Positions 15,076-23,837 of a DNA stretch of 64,000 bases are shown one piece after another. This DNA comes from Cyanobacteriota bacterium erpe_2018_sw_21hr_WHONDRS-SW48-000092_B_bin.40 (GTDB lineage: Bacteria; Cyanobacteriota; Vampirovibrionia; Obscuribacterales; Obscuribacteraceae). The DNA lies in assembly GCA_030917395.1 (NCBI GenBank), contig JAUPUU010000080.1, forward strand, positions 1 to 64,000, written 5' to 3'. Positions within the stretch are counted from its first letter, which is position 1; each line of letters opens with the position of its first letter. The notes under the pieces are model-generated. The model saw only the letters and a list, made by a program, of their open reading frames with translations, did no database searches and was not told the origin of the DNA. The translations under genes were made by a program, and so were the position numbers.

Positions 15076-17898
15076 TTATTTTCCTTTCGACTTAATCAGT
15101 TTTTGCACGTCAGCGGCCTTCTGCTTCAAGTCTTTGGACAACTCTTTATTGCCAAAATGGACGGCTTCGTAAACAGTGAAAAACTCGCCAAGAGCGGCAG
15201 GCAGGTCTCGATCTACCTTCATACCTTGCTTCAAGCGATCGGCCACAAGTTCACCAACACGACGAACAAATTGCTCACTGCTTTCAGATTCTATTCTCTC
15301 AATTTTTATTTTCTTGAGATCTTTGATGATTGCTAAATAAACTTTCCATTCCGGACCACGCCAACTGTTAAGAGCAGCTTGTCGCTTTAAATGACGGAGG
15401 AAGAGAATAACACCAAAGATAATACCAGCCAGTAAGAAAAGTAACGAGAGTATGATTGCGATCCAACCGGCAATTCGTCGAGGGCTGAGCCCCTCCTGGT
15501 CGGAGAAATTCATACCAGCTTGGGTTTCAAGCATTTTCTGAATACCAGACAGACTGTAGCCCTCTTCCCGTGCCTGAGCTGGCAAAATGCCATCCGGAAC
15601 TGAATCGAAAGGAACCCAACCATATTCAGGGACAAATACTTCAGCCCAGAAGTGCAGATCATTGGTACGCACTTCGCGAACGCCAGAAACTTTATTGGTA
15701 GAACCAATACCATAACCGCTGACCAAGCGAGCAGGCAATCCGACACTGCGGCACAGCACAACGAATGTCGAAGCGAAATCTTGACTATTGCCGAGTTTAC
15801 GCTCAAGCAAGAATTGCTTGATGCGATCTTCTGCTGGCGTAAAGCCTTCGGGTTTAGAGGCTTCGTAAGCTGCCTGGGTACGCAACACGTGACAGAGTCT
15901 ATCCGCCTGACTAAACCAATTACCGGTGGTACCAACTGCCTGATTAGCGAAGTCAATAACTTCGGGAGAGACATCTTCTGGCAATTGCAAGTAATTAGCT
16001 AGCGTCTTGCGCAGCGAGGTTTCTTGGTCGGCAGTGAGACCAGGCTCAACACGCATATGATTGGTGTCATAGAGAGGTAGCTGTGAAACCACCTTAAAGG
16101 TGGTGCCTTTTTTGATTGGATCAGTGGCGAAGACCATGCCGTAATCGTTGACAGTAATTTTCTTAGAATCAAGACCGACGGCCTGAGGTATCCAACAGAC
16201 AGGAACGATATTATCAAGGTCGCTTACCATCTCATAGCCCTGAGTTAGCTCAACTACAGGCATAATCTTGGGGACGATGAAAGCGTTTGCTTTCTTGAGA
16301 TCGAAGCTAGGTTTGTCCGGACGGAAGAAAACAAAGTTAATTGCAGAATCGGCGCCATATCCACTTAGTTGCCCATCAAGCGATAGCAAGCGCTCTTGTT
16401 CAATCTGACGTTCCGCTTCGGCGTCTTCCAATTCAGCCTTCTTAGCTGGATCATTGACATTTTCTGCGGCACCAGCCGGATTACTACTAGAACCATCATT
16501 AGTATCACTGCCAGTATCGTCGACTAGTTCGGCTCCAGGGCCAGCAGAACTAGTCTCGCTCGGATTATCAGATGTCGACTTGCTTTTTACAGGCCTTATG
16601 TTCATATTTCTCGCTTTCAAACCGTCTTTAGAGCGGCTCCAATAGCGACCATCAAAATTATCAAAGACGGCTCTTCTTTCCCAGAACAGCCTGGTCGAAC
16701 TAACCTTGAATAAGATTTCGCCTTGTTTCTGAAACGGATTGACGTCCATATCGATTACTTTGGCTGAAATAATTCCAGGCGGCAGTTGGTTCTTATCTTT
16801 GGCGTTCTTATCTACACCACCGCCAGTCTTGCCAGAATTATCTTTAGAAGATTTAGCTTTGGCATCAGCCTTTGCCTTAGCTTCTTTATCCTTGGCATTC
16901 TTCTCTTTAGTGGCCTTGTCATTAGACTTGTCTTTAGACTTAGCGTCAGCTGTCGCTTTCGCGCTTTCACTAGCAGCATTTTTATCTGCCTTAGCGCCTT
17001 TGCCTCCTTTAGCTGTACTCTTTTCTGGTACTTCTACTGCGTGCTTTTCAGGAGCTTTCACTGGAGAAAAAGGTGGCTTATCTTTGTCTTCACCGGGCTT
17101 GGCCATTCCCAAATTGCGGATCGGCGCTGTGTAAGGATTCCTCGCTGGTTCCTTCTTGGGAGAATGATCAGAAAAATCAGGAAGCAACCTCAGTAAATTG
17201 GCGAAACTGAGATTGTGAATACTCGAAGTAATAATGTCGATGGTGTCATCTGAGCGCGGCACGAAGAGAAAAGCCAAAATAGTGATAAATGGCAACATTG
17301 CTAAAGTGAGCTGGGCACTCCCTCTTGGCCTACGTCTCTTATCTGTCAACGAAGATGGCACCAGCGGCGCTGCTTGCATTGGTTTGTCGAGCCAATTAGT
17401 CAATGTGCGAGACATGCAATCGTAGTAGAGCATCATGGTGCCTAAACTGATATATGTCAGCACTGTGACTCCGAAGTAGATACTACGGGCGACAGGTGAC
17501 AAACAACAAAGAATAAGAGCCCCCAACATAGCCGATAAATTGATATCAGACCGTGACTTCAAATCAAAAGTATGCAGGGCAAAGGTGCCAGCAATGAAGT
17601 GCACCACCGGCCCCCAGAAATCAGCAGGACCATTGATTGGGTTTAAAAACTCAGCCAAGGCATTGGCGCCTACACCAAGAACGCCGACAATGACGATGCC
17701 TTGCATCCATTTCTGGCTTTCATAGCGATATTGGTAGGCCACAAGACTACCAACGGTACAAAGAGTGAAAGCCAAAACAATAACTGGCCAAGACGTTCTT
17801 ATGAAGACACAGCTAGCAACAATGCATGTCAGAGTCATGCAATAGACAATTACCCGCAGGGCAATTGAATCTTCAGGAGATTGATTACGATTGCTCAT
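15076..17898 (-). CDS. TgpA-like membrane transglutaminase-fold protein with Cys-to-Ser active site
   Basis: 940 residues. The N-terminus holds about six membrane helices (residues 12-215), as in the TgpA/DUF3488 family. A 110-residue Lys/Ala/Asp-rich low-complexity linker (about 255-370) follows, then a second region and the transglutaminase core near 650-770, with another membrane helix (IAIILSLLFLLAGIIFGVILF) and a cytoplasmic DUF4129-like tail. The core retains the catalytic His (DLHFWAEVF) and Asp (YGWVPFDSVPDG), but the usual GxCxxFA motif reads GNSQDFA, replacing the nucleophile Cys by Ser (codon AGT). The gene overlaps the DUF58 gene by ATGA. MoxR-DUF58-TgpA sets are thought to assemble or process exported complexes. 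Confidence 0.88.
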   Translation of the reverse strand: MSNRNQSPEDSIALRVIVYCMTLTCIVASCVFIRTSWPVIVLAFTLCTVGSLVAYQYRYESQKWMQGIVIVGVLGVGANALAEFLNPINGPADFWGPVVHFIAGTFALHTFDLKSRSDINLSAMLGALILCCLSPVARSIYFGVTVLTYISLGTMMLYYDCMSRTLTNWLDKPMQAAPLVPSSLTDKRRRPRGSAQLTLAMLPFITILAFLFVPRSDDTIDIITSSIHNLSFANLLRLLPDFSDHSPKKEPARNPYTAPIRNLGMAKPGEDKDKPPFSPVKAPEKHAVEVPEKSTAKGGKGAKADKNAASESAKATADAKSKDKSNDKATKEKNAKDKEAKAKADAKAKSSKDNSGKTGGGVDKNAKDKNQLPPGIISAKVIDMDVNPFQKQGEILFKVSSTRLFWERRAVFDNFDGRYWSRSKDGLKARNMNIRPVKSKSTSDNPSETSSAGPGAELVDDTGSDTNDGSSSNPAGAAENVNDPAKKAELEDAEAERQIEQERLLSLDGQLSGYGADSAINFVFFRPDKPSFDLKKANAFIVPKIMPVVELTQGYEMVSDLDNIVPVCWIPQAVGLDSKKITVNDYGMVFATDPIKKGTTFKVVSQLPLYDTNHMRVEPGLTADQETSLRKTLANYLQLPEDVSPEVIDFANQAVGTTGNWFSQADRLCHVLRTQAAYEASKPEGFTPAEDRIKQFLLERKLGNSQDFASTFVVLCRSVGLPARLVSGYGIGSTNKVSGVREVRTNDLHFWAEVFVPEYGWVPFDSVPDGILPAQAREEGYSLSGIQKMLETQAGMNFSDQEGLSPRRIAGWIAIILSLLFLLAGIIFGVILFLRHLKRQAALNSWRGPEWKVYLAIIKDLKKIKIERIESESSEQFVRRVGELVADRLKQGMKVDRDLPAALGEFFTVYEAVHFGNKELSKDLKQKAADVQKLIKSKGK

Positions 17899-19505
17899 AA
17901 GCCTTCAAAATCTCCTTCCCATTCAATTCTGGCCAGAACTTTTCCTGAGGTCGGTCCTAATTCGGTTCGCTCAGCTCTCTCAGTCTTTTTAGCTGCTGCA
18001 CCACGACTCTTTGCATTAGCTGACTTCTCTGTCTGCACCTCCATACCAGGAAGGGGCTGATCATCATCTTGCCAACTAGGCGAAACTTCAACCACTTCGA
18101 CAGGAAGGCAGACGACATCACCACGCCCAGGGCTATGTTTCACAATCTTTTCAGAGGTTGGTAGCACAGTGACAAGGGGGCGATCGTTGACATGGTCCCA
18201 AGTCTCAGAAGGAGACTGAGACTCTTCATCAAAGGTCTTGCGGTTAGCAGCAACTTTGGTAATTGGCTCGACTCGGGCTAATATCTCTGCAGTTAGTGCC
18301 AGACCTGGGGGTATGTGCGGCAGGTCAATCAGCAAGTCTTGTAGATCGCCAGACTCAGTAGACGGGTTGAGCAATAGCCTGGGCATGTGCCCTAAATTAT
18401 GACCAAGGTGAACTAAAGAATTGATCAACTTAACGGTCAGCTCAAATTGTTCCGGACTGCGATAGTTGGCTCTCAAGTTCAACAAGATATCAAAAACAGG
18501 TAAGGTCTCAGAATCAAACTCTCGCACCAACATCTTGCCTTGCCGAGCGGTTGAAGCCCAATGAATGTGCCTCATGCTATCTCCGCTGCGAAACTCGCGA
18601 ACACTGCGGAAACTGCTTGATTGATGGGTGATTACGGAGGTAGAAGTAGCATGACCCATGGGCGAAACGATGCCACTAAGTAGATAGAGAAAATTACCTG
18701 ATATTGGCAATACGTCAGGGTAAACAGTAATGCTCGGTTTGGTAGCCGACGCTTCTGTCATTTTGACAGTACGCGACCACCAAGTAATACCGAGGGGGAA
18801 ACAGGTAGATAGCTCTACATTCTCAAGGAAGTAAACACCGCGCTTCAGCGATGGCGTAGGGAAACTAAACCACTCGTCATTGTCGAGTTTTTCTATATAG
18901 ACCGGGTCTGGTGCAACCATGACATCGCTAGGTTGACCATCAGCCGCACGCTTAGTCATGTTGACTGTCATTCTAAGAGCGCGAGTAGGCACCACCCACG
19001 ATATCGGCCCCAACTTAAAATGACGCTTAATATTAACGCGAATGGTAGCCGTTTCTTGAGCGGCGACCTCTTGCGGCAACAAGTAGCCAGCTGAAAGACC
19101 AGCCAATTCGAAAAAGGGCAAGAGAAAGCCCAATATCAATGCGACCAGAAAAGCAGCAGAAAGTAAGTAAATCCATTCGCTAGCTACAAAGGCGGCAAAA
19201 ATATAAAGTGCCACAGACAGCATCAGTAGCCCAAACTGACGACCTTCTAGGAAGACCGTGTAGCCGAATCCAACGGGTATGCGTAATCGACGACCACCTG
19301 ATGTGCCAAAGACTGGCTCTTGAGAGATAGGACGACCTGGCGCCATACCTGATGAAGCCGAAGAAACATCAGGACCCGCAGAGAGAGCCCCAGGTTTCTT
19401 GGTGTTATCACTTGTCCGACTCTTGCCACCATCACCGGATGAACCAGGACCTTTTTTAGGCTGGGACGGGGACGGTCTCAAGGATTTTTTCGATGAGTTC
19501 TGCAT
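17895..19505 (-). CDS. DUF58 / vWA-like membrane protein of the MoxR operon
   Basis: 536 residues. A Ser/Pro/Gly-rich leader of about 75 residues precedes two membrane helices (LLMLSVALYIFAAFVASEWI and YLLSAAFLVALILGFLLPFF). A beta-rich domain follows, then the DUF58 signature SVREFRSGDSMRHIHWASTARQG-like block with the DxxRxIxW pattern, and LVREFDSETLPVFDILLNLR, which begins the von Willebrand A-like fold. DUF58 proteins act with MoxR ATPases. The start lies inside moxR (50-base overlap) and the stop overlaps the next start by four bases, so the three genes are translationally coupled. The last 130 residues are poorly conserved and probably disordered. Confidence 0.9.
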   Translation of the reverse strand: MQNSSKKSLRPSPSQPKKGPGSSGDGGKSRTSDNTKKPGALSAGPDVSSASSGMAPGRPISQEPVFGTSGGRRLRIPVGFGYTVFLEGRQFGLLMLSVALYIFAAFVASEWIYLLSAAFLVALILGFLLPFFELAGLSAGYLLPQEVAAQETATIRVNIKRHFKLGPISWVVPTRALRMTVNMTKRAADGQPSDVMVAPDPVYIEKLDNDEWFSFPTPSLKRGVYFLENVELSTCFPLGITWWSRTVKMTEASATKPSITVYPDVLPISGNFLYLLSGIVSPMGHATSTSVITHQSSSFRSVREFRSGDSMRHIHWASTARQGKMLVREFDSETLPVFDILLNLRANYRSPEQFELTVKLINSLVHLGHNLGHMPRLLLNPSTESGDLQDLLIDLPHIPPGLALTAEILARVEPITKVAANRKTFDEESQSPSETWDHVNDRPLVTVLPTSEKIVKHSPGRGDVVCLPVEVVEVSPSWQDDDQPLPGMEVQTEKSANAKSRGAAAKKTERAERTELGPTSGKVLARIEWEGDFEGL

Positions 19506-20424
19506 GACTGACCCGATTGGTCTTTACTTTTGGTAAAACACGATGACCGAAAACTGAAGGGGCAAGCAACTTAATGTCGTCTGGAGTAACAAAATCTCGT
19601 CCGTCGATAAAGGCATTGGCTTGTGCAGCTCTAACAAGCAGTTGTGACCCCCGAGGGCTGACCCCAAGTAGTACCGATGGGTGTTTTCTCGTAGTTTGAA
19701 CAATCTGAACTACATAGTTGACTAAAGCATCATGCACAAAGATCTTCTTGACCCCGGCACGAGCGTTGAGGACATCTTCTGTGCTCAGTATTGAATCTAC
19801 ATGGAAACCACCTTCACGCATGGTTTTTTTGATGATTTCAGCTTCTTGATCAGCTTGTGGATACCCTAACGACATCGACATCATGAACCTGTCTAATTGA
19901 GCTTCCGGCAATGGGAAAGTACCGTGGTGCTCAATTGGGTTCTGTGTAGCGATAACAAAGAAAAGTTGAGGCAGTGGCCTAGTAGTACCGTCACTGGTGA
20001 CTTGGCCTTCTTCCATAGCTTCTAAAAGAGAAGATTGTGTACGTGGAGTAGCACGGTTGATTTCATCAACAAGAAGAATATTGGTGAAAATCGGTCCTGG
20101 AAGGAAGTGAAAGCTGTTGTCCTTCTGGTCAAAAATATTGACCCCGGATACGTCAGAAGGTAACAAGTCTGGCGTGCACTGTATCCGCTTGAAGTTCGCA
20201 GTTACCGAATTGGCGAGGCTCTTAGCCAAGAGAGTCTTACCTACCCCGGGCACATCTTCCAACAAGACATGACCACCGGCAAGCAGAGCAACAACAGCCA
20301 GTTTAGCCGGTCGAGCCTGACCAACCAAAGCTTTGCCCATGTTTTGGACCAATGCCTTCGCTGCTCCACTGTAAGCCGAGGTTGGACCAGGGCTTGTGTT
20401 AGCAAAAGCTTGCGGTTTATTCAC
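19456..20424 (-). CDS. MoxR-family AAA+ ATPase
   Basis: About 322 residues from GTG 20424, chosen because AGAAGGG lies nine bases upstream; a longer TTG-initiated form from 20469 is possible. The AAA+ core is complete: Walker A GVGKTLLAKSLA, Walker B LLVDEINRATPRTQSSLLEAMEE, sensor I FVIATQNPIE and the lid arginine in LLGVSPRGSQLLVRAAQA. MoxR proteins are chaperone-like ATPases that work with vWA proteins such as the adjacent DUF58 protein. It is the first gene of the operon MoxR - DUF58 - TgpA-like - amidohydrolase-like. Confidence 0.95.
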   Translation of the reverse strand: MNKPQAFANTSPGPTSAYSGAAKALVQNMGKALVGQARPAKLAVVALLAGGHVLLEDVPGVGKTLLAKSLANSVTANFKRIQCTPDLLPSDVSGVNIFDQKDNSFHFLPGPIFTNILLVDEINRATPRTQSSLLEAMEEGQVTSDGTTRPLPQLFFVIATQNPIEHHGTFPLPEAQLDRFMMSMSLGYPQADQEAEIIKKTMREGGFHVDSILSTEDVLNARAGVKKIFVHDALVNYVVQIVQTTRKHPSVLLGVSPRGSQLLVRAAQANAFIDGRDFVTPDDIKLLAPSVFGHRVLPKVKTNRVSHAELIEKILETVPVPA

Positions 20425-20601
20425 GTTCTCAGACCCTTCTTTTAGTGAATGACTTAAACCCAGTAACAAGGGCTTTCATACCCAGCTATAAGTTACACCT
20501 AAACGGCCCGAAATTAGCTGCTAGTGGAAGTCAAGCAATTTGAATCCACGATTTTGGCGATTTATCAGCCTCCTGCACCTATGCAAGGTTTGCTATTCTC
20601 T

Positions 20602-20607
20602 TATAAT
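20602..20607 (+). promoter_or_regulatory. Consensus -10 box upstream of a small membrane protein gene
   Basis: A perfect TATAAT lies 57 bases before the ATG at 20665. No clear -35 hexamer is present at the matching distance. The region between this box and the MoxR start (20424) holds no other gene, so it is the likely promoter of the 68-residue protein gene. Confidence 0.4.
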
Positions 20608-20664
20608 TGCAAAGGAAGCGAGCAATCTAAGATTTACGGCTTACATCACTGCAGGAAGCGACGG

Positions 20665-20871
20665 ATGTCAAACAACACCAAGTTAATTTTGATAGGGCTA
20701 GCAATTTGTGTCGTCCTCGGCGTCTTGCTGCAAAACACTATTTTCAACGCACTGAATCAAGATCTAGGCGGCAGTAATGAGCTACTGCCACCAGACCAAA
20801 TGGCCAAAAAAGCTAAAACTGAAGCTCTTAAGAATCAGAAGAAGTTCGAAAAGAGTCATCAAAACCCCTAG
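20665..20871 (+). CDS. Small single-helix membrane protein (68 residues)
   Basis: The ATG at 20665 follows CAGGAAG at suitable distance; the longer in-frame extension to 20524 runs through the promoter and is not supported. The product has a short polar start (MSNNTK), one membrane helix LILIGLAICVVLGVLLQNTIF and a charged Lys/Glu-rich tail (KKAKTEALKNQKKFEK) that may be helical. I do not recognise a family. It is divergent from the MoxR operon and convergent with the permease gene, so it forms its own unit. Confidence 0.65.
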   Translation: MSNNTKLILIGLAICVVLGVLLQNTIFNALNQDLGGSNELLPPDQMAKKAKTEALKNQKKFEKSHQNP

Positions 20872-20904
20872 TTTTAGAATTAGCTTTGTAATGATTCTTA
20901 AACT
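20870..20904. terminator. AT-rich hairpin between convergent genes
   Basis: AGTTTTAGAAT and ATTCTTAAACT form an 11-bp stem with one mismatch around a 13-base loop, starting on the stop codon of the small membrane protein gene and ending just before the stop of the convergent permease gene. It could serve both directions but is weak because of its low GC content. Confidence 0.35.
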
Positions 20905-20909
20905 AAACC

Positions 20910-22061
20910 TTAAACCAGGCCTTCATTAGAGCCTGCACTTTTGTTTTGTTCTGCTTCTGGTTCTGACTCCAGAAGCATATAACGATAGACAACATTAAGA
21001 GCGCTGGCTACTGGTATGGCAAAGATAATACCAAGCATGCCATCAATCTTGGCACCAATCATGATCGCAATAAATATGACAACTGGATGAAGTCCTATTT
21101 TATTGCCGATATAGCGAGGCGCCACCAAATTGTCTTTGAGCCACTGAAAAATATTGAAAACCAATAACAAGACGACCACCTGACCAATACGATTGGTCGG
21201 GATATTGTCTAACCCATTCAATGCCACCACAATCAGAGCTGGCAAGAAACCAATAGGCGGTCCAATCACTGGCACAACTTCCCAAATACCTAGCAAGACA
21301 CTGAGCACTAGAGCAAATGGCACACCAATTACAAGATAGACCACTAGCATCACAACACCAAAGAACAAACCAAGCACCAATTGCCCACGAAAGAATGCCT
21401 GCAAACTAACGTCAATTTCGGCTGCCATATTCTTTAGTGAGTGGTGATAGCTCCTAGGGAATGCCGCAATAACCCAGTCGGTCATGCGATAACCGTCCAA
21501 CATAAAGTAGAAAGACACCACCAAGATACTTAGGGCATAGAGCAACCAAGTCATAGTAGACATGGCCACTTCACCAACTCGAGAAAATATCATTGAGGTG
21601 TCTGGCTTAGGAATATTCTGCGCCACAGTCGTGACCAAGTCGATCGCCCGTACTTGAATCTGAGCAGCATGAAGACGCTCATCTAGGGGTGCTAGGGAGC
21701 GACCGAAGCTCTCAATCGTGCGCGGCAATTCATGAAAAACCGACTCAATTAACTGATTGACCTGCACTAACAGCGATGGCACGACGGTGAGCGACAAAAT
21801 TACTAAAACTACAGCGACTATGGCGTAAACAACGAAAATCGAAAAGGCTCGATTCTTCAGGAACTTCTCTAGCCAGTCGACCACACTGATAAACAGATAA
21901 GAAATGAGAATAGAAATGCCAAGAATTCTGACTATATCTAAGAAGTACAAAACAAACTGACAAGCAGCAGTGAAAATAATTATCGCCAAAACTGCGATGA
22001 CAAGCTTTCTTTGCAGTGTTAGCAGAGGATCTTTCGGTCTGTTCAAATTTGATTCTGCCAC
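20910..22061 (-). CDS. AI-2E transporter / PerM-family permease
   Basis: 383 residues with about eight membrane helices. It has the family pattern: two N-terminal helices (LVIAVLAIIIFTAACQF, ILGISILISYLFISVV), a long amphipathic stretch with Pro and Arg, then GIWEVVPVIGPPIGFLPALIVVAL and, near the end, GNKIGLHPVVIFIAIMIGAKIDGMLGIIFAIPVAS. Members include TqsA, a quorum-signal exporter, and PerM-like Na+/H+ antiporters; the substrate cannot be told from sequence. The gene starts 17 bases after the TPR protein gene on the same strand, so they are probably co-transcribed. Confidence 0.9.
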   Translation of the reverse strand: MAESNLNRPKDPLLTLQRKLVIAVLAIIIFTAACQFVLYFLDIVRILGISILISYLFISVVDWLEKFLKNRAFSIFVVYAIVAVVLVILSLTVVPSLLVQVNQLIESVFHELPRTIESFGRSLAPLDERLHAAQIQVRAIDLVTTVAQNIPKPDTSMIFSRVGEVAMSTMTWLLYALSILVVSFYFMLDGYRMTDWVIAAFPRSYHHSLKNMAAEIDVSLQAFFRGQLVLGLFFGVVMLVVYLVIGVPFALVLSVLLGIWEVVPVIGPPIGFLPALIVVALNGLDNIPTNRIGQVVVLLLVFNIFQWLKDNLVAPRYIGNKIGLHPVVIFIAIMIGAKIDGMLGIIFAIPVASALNVVYRYMLLESEPEAEQNKSAGSNEGLV

Positions 22062-22078
22062 TAAATAGCGCCTTTGTT

Positions 22079-22828
22079 TTAAGGAGTAGGCTTTGATGCC
22101 TTAATGAAATCGATTTTTGATTTTAGTTCACCGGGGATAGTGGCAGCAGTATAGCCTCTGATCTCCACAACCTTCTTATATTGATTAAAAGCTTCGTCTA
22201 AATTCTTCGATTTCAGGTAGATGTCGCCAAGTAGCTCACAATATTCAGACCGATCTGGCTTTAGCATCAAGGCCAGCTTGATTTCTTGCTCAGCAGCCTC
22301 TGTAGAAGTGTTCTCAGAACCATCTTTACCGGCTAAAAGAATTTGGGCAAGGCGAAAATGCGAATCGGTATCAGCAGGATCAAGCTGAATAGCCTGGCGA
22401 AAAGATGCCTCGGCTTCAGGCAACCGTTTCTGCCGCTGCAAAATTATTCCGAGATTAAAGTGATAGTCAGCTCTCTGAGGCCTGAGCTTAAGAGCTAACC
22501 GAGCTTCGCTCTCAGCCAGTTGAAACTGGTCGAGATCTTTGAGAGCAAGAGCAAGATTATTGTGATAGCCAGCCGCTGAAGGATTGATTTGGATGGCACG
22601 GCGATAACATTCCACCGCCTCCTTTAGCTTGCCACTAGACTGCAGCTCAATTCCCTTTAAATTTAGCTCTCGCGCTTGAGCGGAAACTCCTGAAGAGGAA
22701 ACTGAATTCGATTGCTGGGCCGAGCCTGGCACAGCAAAAGCAAGACCAAGATGTACAGCAAAGGCCATACAAGATATATGGCGAACGAAGCTAGACCTAG
22801 TTATCGCAAGCATAAACACAGATTTCAC
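22079..22828 (-). CDS. Exported TPR-repeat protein
   Basis: 249 residues; starts at GTG 22828, GTG 22819 and ATG 22813 are all possible, and the ATG gives the cleanest signal peptide. A hydrophobic leader (CMAFAVHLGLAFAVPGSAQQ) with an AxA-type cleavage site indicates export. Four to five tetratricopeptide repeats follow from about residue 50, e.g. GKLKEAVECYRRAIQINPS, DQFQLAESEARLALKLRP, KRLPEAEASFRQAIQLDPA and KNLDEAFNQYKKVVEI. TPRs are protein-binding scaffolds; the partner is unknown. It precedes the permease gene in a two-gene unit and is divergent from the membrane-anchored hydrolase. Confidence 0.88.
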   Translation of the reverse strand: MKSVFMLAITRSSFVRHISCMAFAVHLGLAFAVPGSAQQSNSVSSSGVSAQARELNLKGIELQSSGKLKEAVECYRRAIQINPSAAGYHNNLALALKDLDQFQLAESEARLALKLRPQRADYHFNLGIILQRQKRLPEAEASFRQAIQLDPADTDSHFRLAQILLAGKDGSENTSTEAAEQEIKLALMLKPDRSEYCELLGDIYLKSKNLDEAFNQYKKVVEIRGYTAATIPGELKSKIDFIKASKPTP

Positions 22829-22888
22829 TCTCTAAACCAAATGCATATTACTCTGCTAAGCTTCACAGGTAAAGATAGGAAAGGTATC

Positions 22889-23836
22889 GTGCGCAATCGC
22901 CTTTTGATTTCAGTACTAATTATCGCGCTCTTAGTAGACATTGCAGGCATAGTCTTTTTCATTTTGTTCTTGACCCAGTCTGGCAAGCTCCACAAAGTGC
23001 AAAAAGAAAAACAGGTCATGGCTGATAGCCTTGCCGCCCTGCGCAACCACCAGGCCTTCACAGTAGACAAGCCCCTTGAGCTACCAGAGCGACATACCTT
23101 CATATCAAAGCTGGACGGGGTGCACGATCTCTACGCTCTAGCTCCACCAATGGTTTTTGATGGCAGCAAAGATCTAACTCTTGTAATCTATTTACATGGC
23201 ATGGGCTCAAATGATCTTGAACCATTTGTTTCACCAAAACAAAGCCCCATCGCCCAAAATATTCAAAGTCACTATCCCGCCGCAATTGTTGCCTCGCCCA
23301 ATTATCGCGCCACCACTTCATGGGCCAATAAGGCAGCGATTGCTGACATTGATCAAAACATTCACGAATTGATGGAGCGCTATCCAGTCAGCCGTATAGT
23401 AATCATGGGTACTTCCATGGGGGGCTGTTCCGCCCTGGCCTATAGTTATCTGGCAGCCGAAGACATCAAGGCTAAGATTGTAGGAGTGGTAGCCTGCGAA
23501 GGCGCTGGAGATTGGCTCACTCTCTATCGCAAAACCCCTTCCCGCCTGGTTAAGACCGGCATGATTATCGGTCTTGGTGGTCCGGCAGAGACGGTCCCGA
23601 ATATGTATCAAGAACGCAGCATTAATAACAACCTAGAAAAAATAAGGCCTGGCACTAAGTTTGCCTTGATTTCAGCCAATCAAGACACTGTCATTCCGCC
23701 AGCCTTTCAAAAAGCTCTAGAGGAAAAACTGAAAGAAGCAAATCTTCCCACTAAGCTAATTGAGGTACCCGACAAGCACGGCGTGCCAGGCTCGGAGTTT
23801 TACCTGGAAGGCCTAAATTTTGTGCTGGGCAAATAA
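22889..23836 (+). CDS. Membrane-anchored alpha/beta hydrolase
   Basis: 315 residues from GTG 22889, chosen because AGGAAAGG lies four bases upstream; ATG 22841 lacks a ribosome-binding site, and a still longer frame would overlap the divergent TPR gene. An N-terminal helix LLISVLIIALLVDIAGIVFF anchors it with the catalytic domain outside. The hydrolase shows LVIYLHGMGSND as oxyanion-hole region, the nucleophile elbow GTSMGG with Ser, a candidate acid in SANQDTVIPP and a His in DKHGVPG. This matches the PHB-depolymerase/esterase-like group, possibly acting on exported esters or peptides. It is convergent with the NTF2-like gene. Confidence 0.85.
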   Translation: MRNRLLISVLIIALLVDIAGIVFFILFLTQSGKLHKVQKEKQVMADSLAALRNHQAFTVDKPLELPERHTFISKLDGVHDLYALAPPMVFDGSKDLTLVIYLHGMGSNDLEPFVSPKQSPIAQNIQSHYPAAIVASPNYRATTSWANKAAIADIDQNIHELMERYPVSRIVIMGTSMGGCSALAYSYLAAEDIKAKIVGVVACEGAGDWLTLYRKTPSRLVKTGMIIGLGGPAETVPNMYQERSINNNLEKIRPGTKFALISANQDTVIPPAFQKALEEKLKEANLPTKLIEVPDKHGVPGSEFYLEGLNFVLGK

Positions 23837-23837
23837 G

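Noticed and set aside
16739-17196. Plus-strand open frames of 131 and 136 codons
   Set aside because: They are antisense to the Lys/Ala/Asp-rich linker of the TgpA-like protein; low-complexity coding explains the long open frames, and no start site supports them.
22712-22888. N-terminal extension of the membrane-anchored hydrolase
   Set aside because: It overlaps the divergent TPR gene, is basic and unlike the family, and a better ribosome-binding site precedes GTG 22889.
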